The position numbers were made by a program, and so were the translations under genes. This document shows, in pieces, positions 1 to 11,600 of a stretch of 64,000 nt of DNA. Origin of the DNA: Cephalotus follicularis (Eukaryota; Streptophyta; Magnoliopsida; Oxalidales; Cephalotaceae); the NCBI GenBank assembly GCA_001972305.1, contig BDDD01000910.1, forward strand, positions 4,285-68,284. Direction: 5' to 3'. How positions within the stretch are numbered: position 1 is the first letter of the stretch; every line of letters begins with the position of its first letter. The notes under the pieces were generated by a model. That model saw only the letters and a program-made list of their open reading frames with translations. It did no database searches and was not told where the DNA came from.

Positions 1-2300
1 GCCAAACCAAGGAAACTGCGCACTTCCGTCACATTCTTTGGTTGCAGCCAGTCTCTAACCACTTCAGTCTTTGACGGGTCCACCGTCAAGCCTTCTCCAG
101 ATACTATGTGACCGAGAAAAATCACATGGTCCAGCCAAAACTCACATTTGCCGAACTTGGCGTACAGTCGGTGTTCTCTAAGAACCTGTAACACCATCCT
201 CAGATGTCGAGTGTGCTCCTCCTCACTCTTCGAGTATACCAGTATATCATCAATGAATACTACAACAAACTGGTCCAGGTACGGTCGAAATACGTCATTC
301 ATCAATGACATAAAAGCTGCCGGTGCGTTGGTAACACCGAAGGGCATCACCAAGAACTCGTAGTGACCATACCGTGTTCGGAAGGCAGTGTTCTCAATGT
401 CCCCTTCCTTCACTCGCAACTGGTGGTAACCCGTTCTCAAATCGAGCTTAGAAAACACCCTCGATCCTTGCAACTGATCAAATAAATCATCAATATGGGG
501 TAAAGGATATTTATTCTTGATAGTTGCTTTGTTCAACATTCGGTAATCAATGCAGAGTCTCATCGACCCATCCTTCTTCTTGACGAACAGTACCGGTGCA
601 CCCCATGGAGAAACACTGGGTCTTACAAAACCTTTGTCAATCAGGTCTTGTAGCTGTAGCTTCAGCTCCCGCAACTCAGCCGAAGCCATCCGGTAGGGTG
701 ATTTAGAGATAGGAGCCGTTCCAGGAATAAGATCAATAACGAACTCCATACTCCTCTTGGGCGGTAAGGATCCCAAGTCATCAGGAAACACATCCGGAAA
801 TTCACACACAACGGGAATTTCCTCCAAGCTCAAGCCTTTCTCCTTCCTTCGATCGATAACGTAGGCCAAAAATCCTTCGCATCCCTTCTCCAAGTATCTC
901 GATGCTCGGATAAAAGATATGATAGGTGTTGAGAACCCCTTGTCTCCCTTGAACTGAAAAGTCGTTCCGTCGGGTAGACAAAAATCCACAGTCTTGTGGT
1001 AACAGTCCATACGAGCACGGTGTGCCGATAGCCAATCCATTCCCAATATCACATCGAAGTCACGGATAGGCAGTACAATCAGGTCCGCATATAAAGAAAT
1101 GCCTGCCATAGACATCTCACAACTCCTATATACCGAGTCAGTATACATAGAAGTCCCAGTCGGTGTATACACATCAAGTGTATAAGACAAGCAGTCATGG
1201 GTAACATCTAAGCAAGATGCAAAACGTGCAGATATAAATGAATGTGATGCACCCGAATCCATCAGTACTCTAGCAGAATAACCATATATATACAGAGTAC
1301 CTCCAACAACGGAAGTCGACTCTGGAACCTCAGTCTGAGCAAGTACAAAGACTCTACCTTTTGCGATGCCCTTGCCATTATCTCTCCTCTGTGATGGCCC
1401 CGCAGCTGCACCACTGCTGCTTCCCGGCCCAGTAGGCGCTGTAGCAGAAATCTTTGGGCAATCCTTCACTGAATGTCCCGGTGCTCCGCACCTCAAACAC
1501 CATCCATTGTACTTCCAGCAATCCTTCTGTTGGTGGCCAGCACGACCACAGTAAAAGCATGTCACAGATCTAGCATTACTCCCCTGGCTGGGAGTACCCT
1601 GAGAAGCAGTCTGCTGAATTCTGTTCTTCGATGACTTCGTCGGAGAACCACCATCTCGCCATCTTGACGGCGCCAGTCTGGACTGTACAGGACTCTGCTT
1701 ACTCTCCTTCGCGCGAGCTCTCTCAGCTCGGTCCTCATTTGATATCGTCTCCAGTAGTCTGGCTTTCTGGGCAACTTCCACATACGTCTTTTGTCCCATG
1801 GCTCTAATTCTCGACCGTAGATCCGGTCGCAGTCCCCTCAAGAATCTCCGTATCTTCTTTGCTTCATCAGCAACCAGGTACGGTGAATGTCTGGACAGCT
1901 CCATGAACTTTTCCTGATATTCAGCAATAGTCATATCTCCTTGCCGCAACTCTAAGAGCTCGGTCTCTCGCCGCTCATGTTCAATGTCAGGAACATATGT
2001 CTCCAGGAACTCTGTCTGGAATCGGTCCCAAGTATGATCCAGTCCTTCTGATTCCCACTTTGCTCTGACTATCTCCCACCAATGGGTGGCCTCACCCCAT
2101 AGGCGGTACACTGCAAACCTCAACTTTTGATCATCAGTACAGTTCATCACCTGAAAGATCTTCTCCAGGTCCTGTAGCCATCTTTCTGCAATAGTAGCAT
2201 CCAGTTCTCCTTTGAAGCTGGGCGGACTCAGCCTCATGAATTTCTCAATATCTCCCCCGAAACCATCCCCTCCTGGGCAGTGGTCGGGAGCTCTGTGCAG
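1..2300 (-). pseudogene. A1 gag, protease and reverse transcriptase (partial)
   Basis: On the minus strand gag begins near 2300 ([11 protein letters not shown]-type capsid region near 2100), followed by two CCHC zinc knuckles at about 1570-1440 (CFYCGRAGH, then LRCGAPGH). The aspartic protease MDSGASHSF lies near 1260-1240, the ILGMDWL signature near 1040, and the RT core with FIDDILVYS near 240. RT ends with the SFLGL region at base 1. These are the usual parts of a gypsy polyprotein in the usual order: capsid and nucleocapsid, maturation protease, then RT. RNase H and integrase lie outside the window. Gag lacks its beginning, so this copy is broken, although the rest looks whole by eye. It is close to A3 at 55911-57870 (same strand) and A2 at 28292-30690 (opposite strand). 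Confidence 0.85.
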
Positions 2301-3019
2301 TAGTAACCCGGCCAGGGCTACGTCAACAATCACAGTAATGTCCGTAAAGGACCAGTAAACAGTACAGTACAGTATGTCCGCATAGGACCACAACAGTCGG
2401 TATGTCCACATAGGACCACAACAACAGTTATAGCGCCGCCAACTCCTGGCCCCACCCTACACTCCCACGACGATCCCCACATCGGGCAACCGGGTGAGGC
2501 AACAGTACAGTGGGACACCTAGCCATGCTCCAGGCCCCTAGGCCCGCCCTTACCACTAGTCATCATTGGCAACCTCCGCCACGCAACTAGCAGCTCAAAC
2601 ACAATCACAATCAATTCACAGAGCAAACAGTGCATTTAAACAGTAACAGTACAGTAAACAGTGATGATCGATTTGATCAATAACAGGCAGTTATTTTCCA
2701 AAATGTTTCCAAAATTGACAACACTTGAAAATAAGTATTTTCAGTAGAAAATATCAGTAACAGTTTCAGTAGTATAAATCGTTCGGTTGAAAATACGTTA
2801 TTTGATCAATACATATTTTCACACTCAAAATATCTCATTCCGAGCTCATTTGTGCATTTCTAAAGTATCAACACTTTTGACATCATAAACAATACACAAA
2901 CAGTACACAATCAGGCAGTAAACAGTACATATGCAATGCATACATATGCTCAAATGCACCCAAATAAGAATTGGGATCATTCCGTATCATTTGGTGAAGA
3001 TAGCTCCAATCAGTAACAA

Positions 3020-3310
3020 AGACGTTGACATCTTTCCCAAAGACGTCGATGTCTTCGAGTCATGCGTCGAAATTCAAGCCTCAGTGTCAGCTTGTTCTTC
3101 TACCGAAGGAACCTCAAAACGACAGCGTATCATGAAATGGCGTCGATGTCTAACTAAAAGGCGTCGATGCCTTTTTCAGCAGAAACCAGGTAAATAGCCT
3201 AGGGTGTCGATGTCTTCCTAAAGACGTCGATGCCTTTCAGTCAGTAACGAGGTAAAACATGAAAGACGTCGATGTCATTCTAAAGAAGTCGATGTCTTTT
3301 CAGCAGGGGT
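3020..3310. repeat. TCGA-palindrome cluster in A1 LTR (proximal)
   Basis: About nine copies of a short imperfect palindrome such as AAAGACGTCGATGTCTTC, AAGGCGTCGATGCCTTTT and AAAGAAGTCGATGTCTTT, irregularly spaced by about 20-60 bases. A second group lies at 4040-4205. Most copies carry an ACGTC or CGTCGA half. Confidence 0.8.
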
Positions 3311-4039
3311 CGTCTTCAACCTCGCGATTCATTGAACAGTGGCAATAACAATCCACAATAATGCATAATAACGGGTTTCCATAGCAACAAACCAACACAA
3401 AGATACTCTAAACATATCTATCATGTCATGGAATCAATCCAGTAGCAAAACCAGCACAAGAAACATGCATTTTTATACACCCCAAAACCATAAACCATGT
3501 ATTAATGTTAAACCCAAAATTACAGTATGGCTTTCCCCTACCTCTGGCTTCAAGTTAGAAGCCGAAAGTCCACCTCTTTTAGTATTCCCCGAAGTCACAG
3601 CAGCCCCTCTAGGTCCGTCCCGTAGCTACACCAGTAGCTTCAAGGTCCAAGCTCCAAGCTTCAACAATGGAGGAATACACACAGTCACTGTTTCACTCCC
3701 TCTCTCTCTCTTCTGGTGTTGTAAAACGAGAGAGACAAGTGGGGAGGGTGTCCTTTATGCAGAAGGCTCTCCCCCGACATCCTCCTTCTGGCATTTGACA
3801 GCCTCATTCCACTCTCTCTCACCTACTCCCTTTCTGCATTTCTTTTGCATTCTTTAACCATTCTTTACATTGCAGGTAGCAGGTGAGGATTCCCCTTGCG
3901 TGAATCATGTGAGGGCATGTTCTGGCAACCCACCCACATGCATAACATGCCACAAAGCACTCAAAAAGGCGTTAGGTAAGCCCCTAAACAAATCCCCCAT
4001 TCATGTTACTTCTGCAGACGAGGAACGTGATGGCCATTC

Positions 4040-4205
4040 ATACAAAGGCGTCGACGTCTTTCCTTGGACGTCGATGTCTTTGTCCATTCGTAAGAAGGTG
4101 TCGATGCCTCCTTCCCGAGTCGACGTGCATGCCCATGCATTCACGTGTGCCCTAGCTCACAAAGGAGTCGACGTCTTTGCAAAAGACGTCGATGTCTTTT
4201 GGCCA
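4040..4205. repeat. TCGA-palindrome cluster in A1 LTR (distal)
   Basis: Six copies in about 165 bases, including AAAGGCGTCGACGTCTTT and AAAGACGTCGATGTCTTTT. The pattern is that of the cluster at 3020-3310, in the part of the LTR nearer its outer (U3) edge. Confidence 0.8.
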
Positions 4206-4367
4206 AAACAGCGCCGTTTCAAGCTTTATCATACACACTCCATTTCTAAGTCCAAAACTAGGGTTTGCAAGCATCTTTTGAGGTTAAAACTCAACATTCT
4301 CACTATCCCAAGTTTAAGATTACATCATAAATCAAATATTACATTCAGGAAAATACCGGGCGTTACA

Positions 4368-5105
4368 TGTTGAGTGCCTGTGTCATGGATTTTCGAGGAA
4401 GTTGGGATGACCATTTGACTTTGATCAAGTTCGCCTACAACAACAGCTACCAGGCGAGCATTGGTATGGCTCCTTATGAGGCGTTGTATGACAGACTTTG
4501 TCGAACTCCTTAGTGTTGGAATGAGGTGGGAGAACGCCAGTTGCTAGGACCAGAGTTGGTACAAGATGCAGCAGAGAAGGTGAAGGTGATCCAAGACCAT
4601 CTGCGGGCAGCCCAGAGTAGGAAGAAGAGCTACGCAGACAAGCGCCGAAAAGACTTGAAGTTCTCTGAAGGTAACAAGGTTTTCCTCAGGGTGTCACCTT
4701 TCACGGGGATTGTTCATTTTGGCAAGCGTGGGAAGCTTAGCCCAAGGTACAGAGGTCCCTTTGAAGTTTGGCAAAGGATTGGACCAGTGGCTTATCGTCT
4801 GGCCTTGCCTGAGGGGATGGCCAGGTTGCATGACGTATTCCATGTATCTGTGCTGAGGAAATACGCTGCTGATCCTTCCCATGTGTTAACTGAGCCAGTG
4901 GTGTTGGCCGAGGAGGATTTACCAGTGTTGGCTTATGAGGAAGCCCAGAGAAGATCTCAGACCGAAGAGAACAGGTTTTGAAGATTAAGACCATTCCTTT
5001 GGTGAAGATCTTGTGGAGAAACCATGTAGCATAAGAGGCTACCTGGGAATGTGAGGACCAGAGGAGGGAACGTTACCCTTACTTGTTCCTTGGACCAGAG
5101 CAGGA
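4368..5105 (+). pseudogene. C integrase C-terminal part and chromodomain-like tail
   Basis: The sequence resumes in the integrase core (RACVMDF-like SACVMDF, AYNNSYQASIGMAPYEALY, CWNEVGERQLLGPELV). It goes on through QSRKKSYADKRR, the GPFEV and HDVFHVSVLRKY modules, and ends in VKILWRNH and a TWE-type motif near 5000-5050. That last piece matches the tail of Del/Tekay chromoviruses, where it forms a chromodomain thought to bind modified histones at the insertion target. The copy is a fragment and also looks broken at least twice. Confidence 0.85.
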
Positions 5106-5125
5106 ATTTTGAGGACAAAATTCCT

Positions 5126-5139
5126 TAAGGGGGAGAGGA
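5126..5139 (+). other. Polypurine tract of element C
   Basis: Purine run AAGGGGGAGAGGA directly before the LTR start TGTAAGG at 5140. This is the expected primer for plus-strand DNA synthesis. Confidence 0.85.
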
Positions 5140-8100
5140 TGTAAGGACCCGCATTAATTTTGGGTAAATTGATGTTTGCGCCTAGGGGAATTTTTTTTTC
5201 TCCTTAGTTATGGTTGGTTTGGACTCTTTTCTTGGGCAAGTGTTGGTTTGGGCTTCTCCTTCTTGGTTAAGTATTTGTTGGCTTTGGGCTTGGTGGAGGC
5301 CCAATGTTTGTTTGGTAGGATTAAGTGTTAAGAGTTGTTAGATGGTATTGGGATATGTGAAAGGCTTGCAAAGGAAGCTTGTTAGTAGACTTCAGCAGAT
5401 ATCATGTCCATCTATCACGTCTGAAGAAGCATTTGGGAGAGTGAGCTTCATCTATTATCTTTCTTCTTCATCTTTCTTCTGAAGCTTTGAGCGATGTTTG
5501 AGGTTGGAACTTTCTTTCACCCGTCTACGCGTCTAGCAGGTGAGTGTCCTCCTCAGTACGTTTTGGTGCGTCGCATGGTTGGTGCAGGCAGGATCTTTGA
5601 GGCCGAGGAAGAGCTTCTCCTTGGTTTTCATGGTTGTATGTGGTTCATACATAGCTTCAGAGATGTTGTTCATGGTAGCTAAGCGTTGTTATGTGTTGGT
5701 CTTGCAGAGGCAGATCTAGGGATAGAGTCCGCACAGCAAGGGAACTAGCTGAGGAAGCAGTTGATACTAGTGGGTGGGATGTTCTTCTTTCTATCAATTG
5801 ATAACTGAGAGTTTGTTGATTTTATGCCTTTCCATGGTATTACCTTTGACTATGATTTCTTCTCCTGCCATCTTGTTGATATTGCATTTGAATACCGCTC
5901 GCTTGGGTTGAACTTGTTGTTTCTCCTTTCTGTTTAAGTATTCATGCTTTATTTGATATCATGTGTTGTTGTCCTTGGATACTGGTTACTGGGTGCAGGT
6001 TACTTGGTTACGTATGAGATTACCGGCACGATATGGTTTAAGTGGTGATACACTTACCTCTGAGTCGAGGTTCTCCTCTGTTGTCTCGTCAAGGGCGGAG
6101 CTGAGCGGTGATTCGTGGGCCCCTTGGACGATATTAACGCTATGTGATTTTCGAAGAGGTAGCTTCTCGATCGATGTTCACCTAGTGTAGTGCTGAGCTC
6201 GTGATTGCGGACAGGGGTGGACTTGCGTAGCACCTCATTCGAGGTTCATGTACTAAGGTGCGCCAACGTATGATTTACCGGGGGAGGAGAACTTGCGTAG
6301 CCCTTCTACCGATGTTCATGCGGTGCTCTAGAAGTGGGTATCTATATTGAGTATATGAGGAATGTGTTCAATCCTGTAGCCCATGACCGCGTTGATAGAA
6401 CGTCGACGGAGTTTGCTATTTATGCTGCCTAGGTGGTTCCGGCTATGGAAGTGTGTGAGTCGATTATGCATGTGCGTGTGTGGAATGTGCTTGTGATTGA
6501 TACAGTACCAGTAGTCCCCTTGAGAATTATTGATCCTTAGAGTTGATCTTTTGTTGATCCTTGGATCCTTGGCATGTTCTTATATATAAAAACTGTTGTT
6601 TATCTTCTTTCCTTGAGGTCAATCATTGAGTTGGTAGCTCTGACGTCTCCTTGGGCTTTCTTTTCATTGATATCCTTGTATATTTTTCACCCCTGCCGTG
6701 TTTTGTTGAGAAGTGGTTATGGATTGTCCTCGGCCCAGTTGGAGCAGGGCACGTTTCTCCTTGACTCTTGGCACCCCGGTGGAAGTGGGTCGCCCAGGAT
6801 CTTCTTTGATCTTACTCACTAGTCAGTTGGACTAATCCCCTCTCAGTTTTGTGTGCAGAGGAAGCGGGGCAGCAGTGTTCTTGAGATCCACTAAGGACAG
6901 CTTATCGAGAGAGGTAGACGTCGGACGCAGCACCTTAGGATGGCTCCTAGGCCACGGACACCTTCATGCATTTGGGGACATTCATGGGGTTTTGTATAGA
7001 TTTCGTTAATATCTATGCCTTGTAAAACCTTCTTCGTAAACATGTGTATAACTCTTGGATGATGGGCGTCCTTGGCAGTTTGCCCGGGACCGTGTATATA
7101 ATTCATTTCTCTTGTTTTATATACTTGTTGTTTGTGTTGTTTTCCCAGCCCTGGCACTGTTTTTGCTTAGTGTTTGGGTGTACAGGGATGATGTGTGAGT
7201 TCAGAGGTTTTGGGACCCTGGGCAGGGTAGCAGGTGTTCCCAGACCTAGCCTTGGTGAAACTGCAGTGTTTCTCCTCGGGCCTTTCGTATGTGGCACCTC
7301 GGCTGAAATGCTGGGGGAGGGGTAGCTTGTTTGTGGTTGGTCAAACCTTAGGATGACTTCGCAACTCAGGTTGGCTGACCCTAAGCTGGGGTTTGGTGGC
7401 GTCCCCGGGTGTTGTCCCCGTGCACGCCGTAGGCGTTAAGTGGGTGTAAGCAGTTTCCTTTAGTTTTGTCCGACCTCCCGACTTCGGACCAGCTTGGTCC
7501 CTCGAGATGTTTTGGTGAGTGAGCCCTGATGGATCCCCTGGGTACCTGGCCAGGGTGAGATTCTATCTCCTTAGTGTAGTTTGAGAGTTTGTGGGACCTC
7601 GGGTAGTTTTCCCTTACGCTTGGCATTTGTCCCCGGGCCCTTGTGTTGATCCCAGGTTCAGTCCTTGTTAAGTGTTGTCGTCCAATGAGGACATGCCCGA
7701 GGATGGTTTGCCCTAGGAAGGCATGCCTTAGGACGGGGAGCAGGCCTGGCTTGTGTTACGTCATGTTGTGTTGGCATCCCCTACTCGGGACCCCAGGCAA
7801 GACGTATTGTTGCGTTCCTTGCCCTGGCTCCCTCCCCTGGCATGTTCCCTTTAGTGTAACAGTGCGTTTGGGCAGTAGGTGCGGTGCGCGTTCCCTTTAG
7901 TTAAACTGTGCATTTCCTAAGTGAGTGTTGCGTTTGTTCCCTTTAGCTAAACGGTGAGATTTGGGGATAGTTTTAGTAAGGGTTCTTTTACGGTTTTAAC
8001 CTTCCTTCTTTCTTCTTTCCTGCTCGGGCATTTCTTGTTTTTATGCCTTGGGAGCGTTTGGCCTAGGGAGCGCGGCTCTCCTCGGCAGCGTTTTTTTAAC

Positions 8101-8225
8101 GTCTGCCCTGGCCTTAGCGTTAGCCTTTGTTGTTGTTGGGTTTTTGTTAGGGATCCAAGTGAGGGATCCTTCCACCTAGCACGGACGTCCTCGGGCGGGG
8201 GTGCTCGGAAACGGGGCGTGTCACA
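5140..8225 (+). repeat. 3' LTR of element C (about 3.1 kb)
   Basis: Starts TGTAAGGACCCG immediately after the polypurine tract and ends GGGGCGTGTCACA, i.e. TG...CA termini. No internal coding sequence is convincing; ORFs of 80-105 codons within it are shadows. The right part is rich in G+T on this strand. No LTR partner is in the window. Confidence 0.8.
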
Positions 8226-8815
8226 AACAATTACTGCCCAATACGTTTTCTTCTCTCTCAAGTGTTTCTAACTCTCTAATCACTCATGTAGCCTCTGTTA
8301 TAAAGGAAATTGTATTCCTATTCTTGTTTCATTCATTTACTCCATTGTTCAGCCTTTCCTCTTTCTCTCCCTCACATGCACCTCTTCTCACTCTTTTCTC
8401 ATCTGTTTTACAAGTTGCGGGTCTGCAGTTGGAATAGAGCACATGCAAGACACCACTCTTGCATGTTGTGCACCTAGTGGCACGCATCTATCATGCAAGA
8501 CACGTTTAGGCTGCCACTGCTCTATTTTACACGCCATGCACAGACACCTATCTGAACCAGACCTGTCGACTGTTGTCTTGTGACAGTCGACTGTCACACC
8601 TTGAATCAAAGCAGTAGGCTGTTACCCTGTGGCAGCCGGCTGTTTGAGGCTGGTTTTGGTTTGTTAAGTGTATTTCACCACATTTGCATTTCCAATCAAA
8701 TCCAATAATTCAATAACCCCAATTTACAAGTAATTGGACATTAAATCTCAATATAATGTATATTTTATTCACCACTGTGTACAATATGCATTAATTGAAA
8801 TTCGCGGTTATTACA
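8226..8815 (-). repeat. 3' LTR of B1, partial
   Basis: It begins on the minus strand with TGTAATAACCGCG at 8815, next to the polypurine tract, and matches B1's 5' LTR near 18700-19298 as well as B2's LTRs. It stops at 8226 where C inserted. It carries CTGTCGACTGTT and ACAGTCGACTGTC palindromes near 8565-8600. Confidence 0.9.
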
Positions 8816-8832
8816 TTCCCCCCTCCTTAAAG
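8816..8832 (-). other. Polypurine tract of B1
   Basis: On the minus strand CTTTAAGGAGGGGGGAA directly precedes the LTR start at 8815. B2 has the same tract at 41959-41975. Confidence 0.9.
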
Positions 8833-8856
8833 AAAATCCGTCCCCGAATTTAGTTT

Positions 8857-10115
8857 TTACATTCCGAACAAGTAAGGGAACGTTTCCATCATATCAGCTT
8901 CATGTTCCCAGGTCGCCTCTTCGACCCCGTGAAACCGCCACAAAACCTTTACCCTAGGAATAGTCTTATTCCTCAGTACTTTCTCCATCTGATCCACAAT
9001 CCTCGTCGGCCTCTCTTCATAAGATAAGTTATCACTGATGAATCCATGGTCGTAGCTCAATATGTGAGATGGGTCGGGTACGTACTTCCGCAACATCGAA
9101 ACATGAAATACGTTATGCACATTCAACAAACTGGGCGGTAGTGCAATCTGATGTGCCACTTCCCCCACTCTCTCCAGTGTCTTATAAGGTCCAATATACC
9201 TTGGAGCCAACTACCCCTTGAGGCCAAAATGGTGTATCCCTTTCGAAGGCGAGATCTTCAGGAAAACATGATCCCCCTTCTCGAATTCTAGATTTGTCCT
9301 CTTTATATTGGCGTAACTCTTCTGCCGACTCTGTGCAGCTAGCAGTCTCTTCTTGATCACTTCCACTTTATCAGTAGTCTCTTGTACCAAGTCCAGTCCC
9401 AGCACTTGTCTCTCGCCCACCTCGTCCCAGCAAATAGGCGATATGCACTTTCTCCCATACAAGGCTTCATAGGGAGTCATTCCAATGCTGGTGTGATATC
9501 TGTTGTTGTAAGAGAACTCAATCAGTGACAGATGATCCTCCCAACTCCCAGCAAAATCAATCATACAAGCCCACAGCATATCCTCCAGAGTCTGAATGGT
9601 ACGATCGGATTGTCCATTGGTCTGTGGGTGGAACGCAGTACTGAAGTTCAAGGCTGTTCCCATCGCTACTTGGAACTTCTTCCAGAACCTTGAAGTGAAT
9701 CTAGCATCACGGTCACAAACAATACTGACCGGCACTCCATGCAATCTCACTATCTCCCGGATATACAATCGAGCCAACTTCTCAATAGAATACGTCATGC
9801 TCATTGGAAGAAAGTGAGCAGACTTAGTGAGTCTGTCCACTACAATCCACACTGATTCATGCTAATTCCGTGACCTCGGTAACCCTGATACGAAGTCCAT
9901 GGTCACATGCTCCCATTTCCACTCAACCACTGGTAACGACTATAGCAATCCCGCAGGTTTCTGATGTTCAGCCTTCACTCTCTGACAGGTCAAACATCTT
10001 TCTATGTATTCAGCAATCTCTCTTTTCATACCACTCCACCAGTAGTTCTTTTTCAGGTCATGCCACATCTTGGAACTTCCCGGCTGAACACTGTATTTTG
10101 ACTTGTGGGCTTGCT
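8857..10115 (-). pseudogene. B1 integrase and chromodomain-like tail
   Basis: On the minus strand: [11 protein letters not shown] of the HHCC zinc finger near 10000-9960. The catalytic core follows with WIVVDRLTKSAHF near 9850, [15 protein letters not shown] near 9720, AFHPQTNGQSDRTIQ near 9630 and a later Glu in the EDMLWAC region. The C-terminal part has CWDEVGERQVLG, QKSYANIKR, and IGPYKTLERVGEV at about 9200. The end, VKVLWRFHGVEEATWEHE near 8910-8950, resembles the chromodomain-like tail of Tekay elements. Integrase inserts the cDNA into host DNA; the tail may steer it to heterochromatin (known for the clade, inferred here). Confidence 0.88.
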
Positions 10116-10299
10116 ACAGTAGTTCATCTCTGATGCTATCGTCATCCGGAACACATATCCTTCCTCGGAACCTCAATATACAATCAGTATGGATGGAGAA
10201 TTTAGAATCAGTGTCTAGGTTCTCACAAATACTCCATAACTCAGCGTCACTGTACTGGGTAGTCAGCATACGCTCCAGAAGTTCCGGTTGTGCTCTAAG

Positions 10300-11600
10300 A
10301 TTTACCACAATAACTCCTCAGGAAACCATGAACGGATTCCATCTCTGAAATTCCTCCAATAGCTTCCACTGTGAAACCATTGCGCCAGAAATCATTGCCT
10401 TGTGACTCAGCACATCCGCCACTACATTCGCCTTTCCTGGGTGGTATTGAATGTTGCAATTATAATTATTAAAGAACTCCACCCATCGTCTCTGTCTCAT
10501 GTTGAACTCCTTCTGGGAAAATAAATACTTTAAGCTCTTATGGTCCGTGAAGATCTCAAATTGAGCACCATAGAGGTAGTGTCTCCATTTCTGCAAAGCG
10601 AATACTATGGCTGCCAACTCAAGATCGTGTACGGGATAGTTTTCTTCGTACGGCTTCGACTTTCTCGATGCGTATGCAATCACCTACCATGTTGCATAAG
10701 AACTCATCTCAATCCGTTACCAGAAGCATCAGTATACACAGTAAAACCCTCATTACCTTCCGGTAATGCCAACACTAGAGCCGAAATCAACTGACTCTTC
10801 AGCTCTTGGAAACTTGCCTCCTAAGAATCATCCCACACAAAAATTGACTTCTTCTGAGTCAATTGTGTCAATGGTGTAGCAAGCTTCGAAAACCCCTTGA
10901 GGAACCTCTGGTAGTAGCCAGCCACTCCCAAGAAGCTACGAACCTCAGTAACGCTCCTCGGTTGGGGCCAATCAACAATACTCTCTATCTTCGAAGGATC
11001 CACCGATAATCCTTCACTCGACACAATGTGACCTAGGAAAGTCACATGATCCATCCAAAACTCGCACTTGCTGAATTTGGCGAATAACTGTTCCTTCCGC
11101 AATGTTTGTAATACAATCCTCAAATGATGCATGTGCTCCTCAATACTCCTCGAATAAATTAGGATGTCTTCTAAGAATATAACGACAAACTGGTCAAGAT
11201 AGGGTTGGAACACTCTATTCATCAAACACATAAAGGTTGCAGGAGCATTTGTCAAACCAAACGGAAGTATCAGAAATTGGTAATGCCCATATTGGGTTCG
11301 AAATGCGGTCTTCTCCACATCACCTTCCTGGATTCTCAGCTGATGATAACCTGTTCTCAGGTCAAGTTTGGAGAATACAGTAAAGCCTTGCAATTGGTCA
11401 AACAACTCCTCGAATGTGGCAGACGATACTTGTTCTTCACAGTTAGCTGATTCAACAGCTTGTAATAGATACAAAGCCGCATCGATCCATCCTTTTTTTT
11501 CAAAAACAGAACCGGTGGTCCCCACAGCGATACACTTGGTCTGATGAAGACCTTATCAAGATAATCCTACAATTGAGTCTTCAACTCCTTCAGTTCGGCA
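10300..11600 (-). pseudogene. B1 reverse transcriptase and RNase H
   Basis: On the minus strand RT runs from [14 protein letters not shown] near 11600 through [15 protein letters not shown] near 11360, [21 protein letters not shown] near 11270 and an [11 protein letters not shown] active-site region near 11165, to [12 protein letters not shown] near 10930. RNase H follows with [21 protein letters not shown] near 10660 and [16 protein letters not shown] near 10540. The family wording matches B2 and A2. This copy is broken in several places. Confidence 0.88.

Larger units (their letters stand above)
1..4367 (-). mobile_element. Ty3/gypsy element A1 (Del/Tekay-like chromovirus), partial, runs off the left edge
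   Basis: Read on the minus strand the order is LTR (4367 down to about 2301), gag, zinc knuckles, protease and reverse transcriptase, continuing past base 1. The LTR opens with TGTAACGCCCGG, as in sibling A2. The coding part closely resembles A2 and A3. It sits inside the integrase of element C: C coding sequence resumes at 4368, directly after the LTR edge, so A1 is younger than C. The first bases of flank (TGTTG) are a candidate target duplication whose partner lies outside the window. The 5' end is incomplete, since partial LTR adjoins gag without a recognisable primer site. The gag-pol part shown otherwise looks open as far as the window edge. The Tekay clade assignment is inferred from RT/protease wording and sibling A2; A1's own integrase and chromodomain are not in view. 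Confidence 0.9.
2301..4367 (-). repeat. Partial LTR of element A1
   Basis: The outer edge at 4367 reads TGTAACGCCCGG on the minus strand. The inner part, about 2301-2560, matches the A2 LTR near 27310-27600, including a shared stretch about gccaggagttgg. Two clusters of TCGA-centred palindromes, about 3020-3310 and 4040-4205, have the form AAAGACGTCGATGTCTTT. The ORFs at 3423-3857 and 3870-4373 lie inside this LTR and show no protein-like pattern; I regard them as chance. Confidence 0.85.
4368..8225 (+). mobile_element. Ty3/gypsy element C, 3' part only (integrase end and 3' LTR)
   Basis: The end of integrase is followed by a chromodomain-like tail, a polypurine tract and a long LTR. The left side is cut by insertion of A1 at 4367/4368, so the rest of C should lie left of the window. 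The right end, GTGTCACA at 8225, abuts B1 LTR sequence; the homologous B1 LTR near 18705 reads straight through this point, which places C inside B1's 3' LTR. This is a different gypsy family from A and B, with about a 3.1-kb LTR and none of the TCGA palindrome clusters. Confidence 0.85.

Noticed and set aside
3423-3857. 144-codon open frame, and the neighbouring 167-codon frame at 3870-4373
   Set aside because: Both lie within A1's LTR; low-complexity translation of palindrome arrays and pyrimidine tracts with no family pattern.
4368-4372. TGTTG as A1's target duplication
   Set aside because: Plausible, but the partner lies left of the window, so it cannot be confirmed.
7954-8271. Overlapping open frames of about 105 codons on both strands
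   Set aside because: Inside C's 3' LTR and crossing into B1's LTR, so it cannot be one gene.
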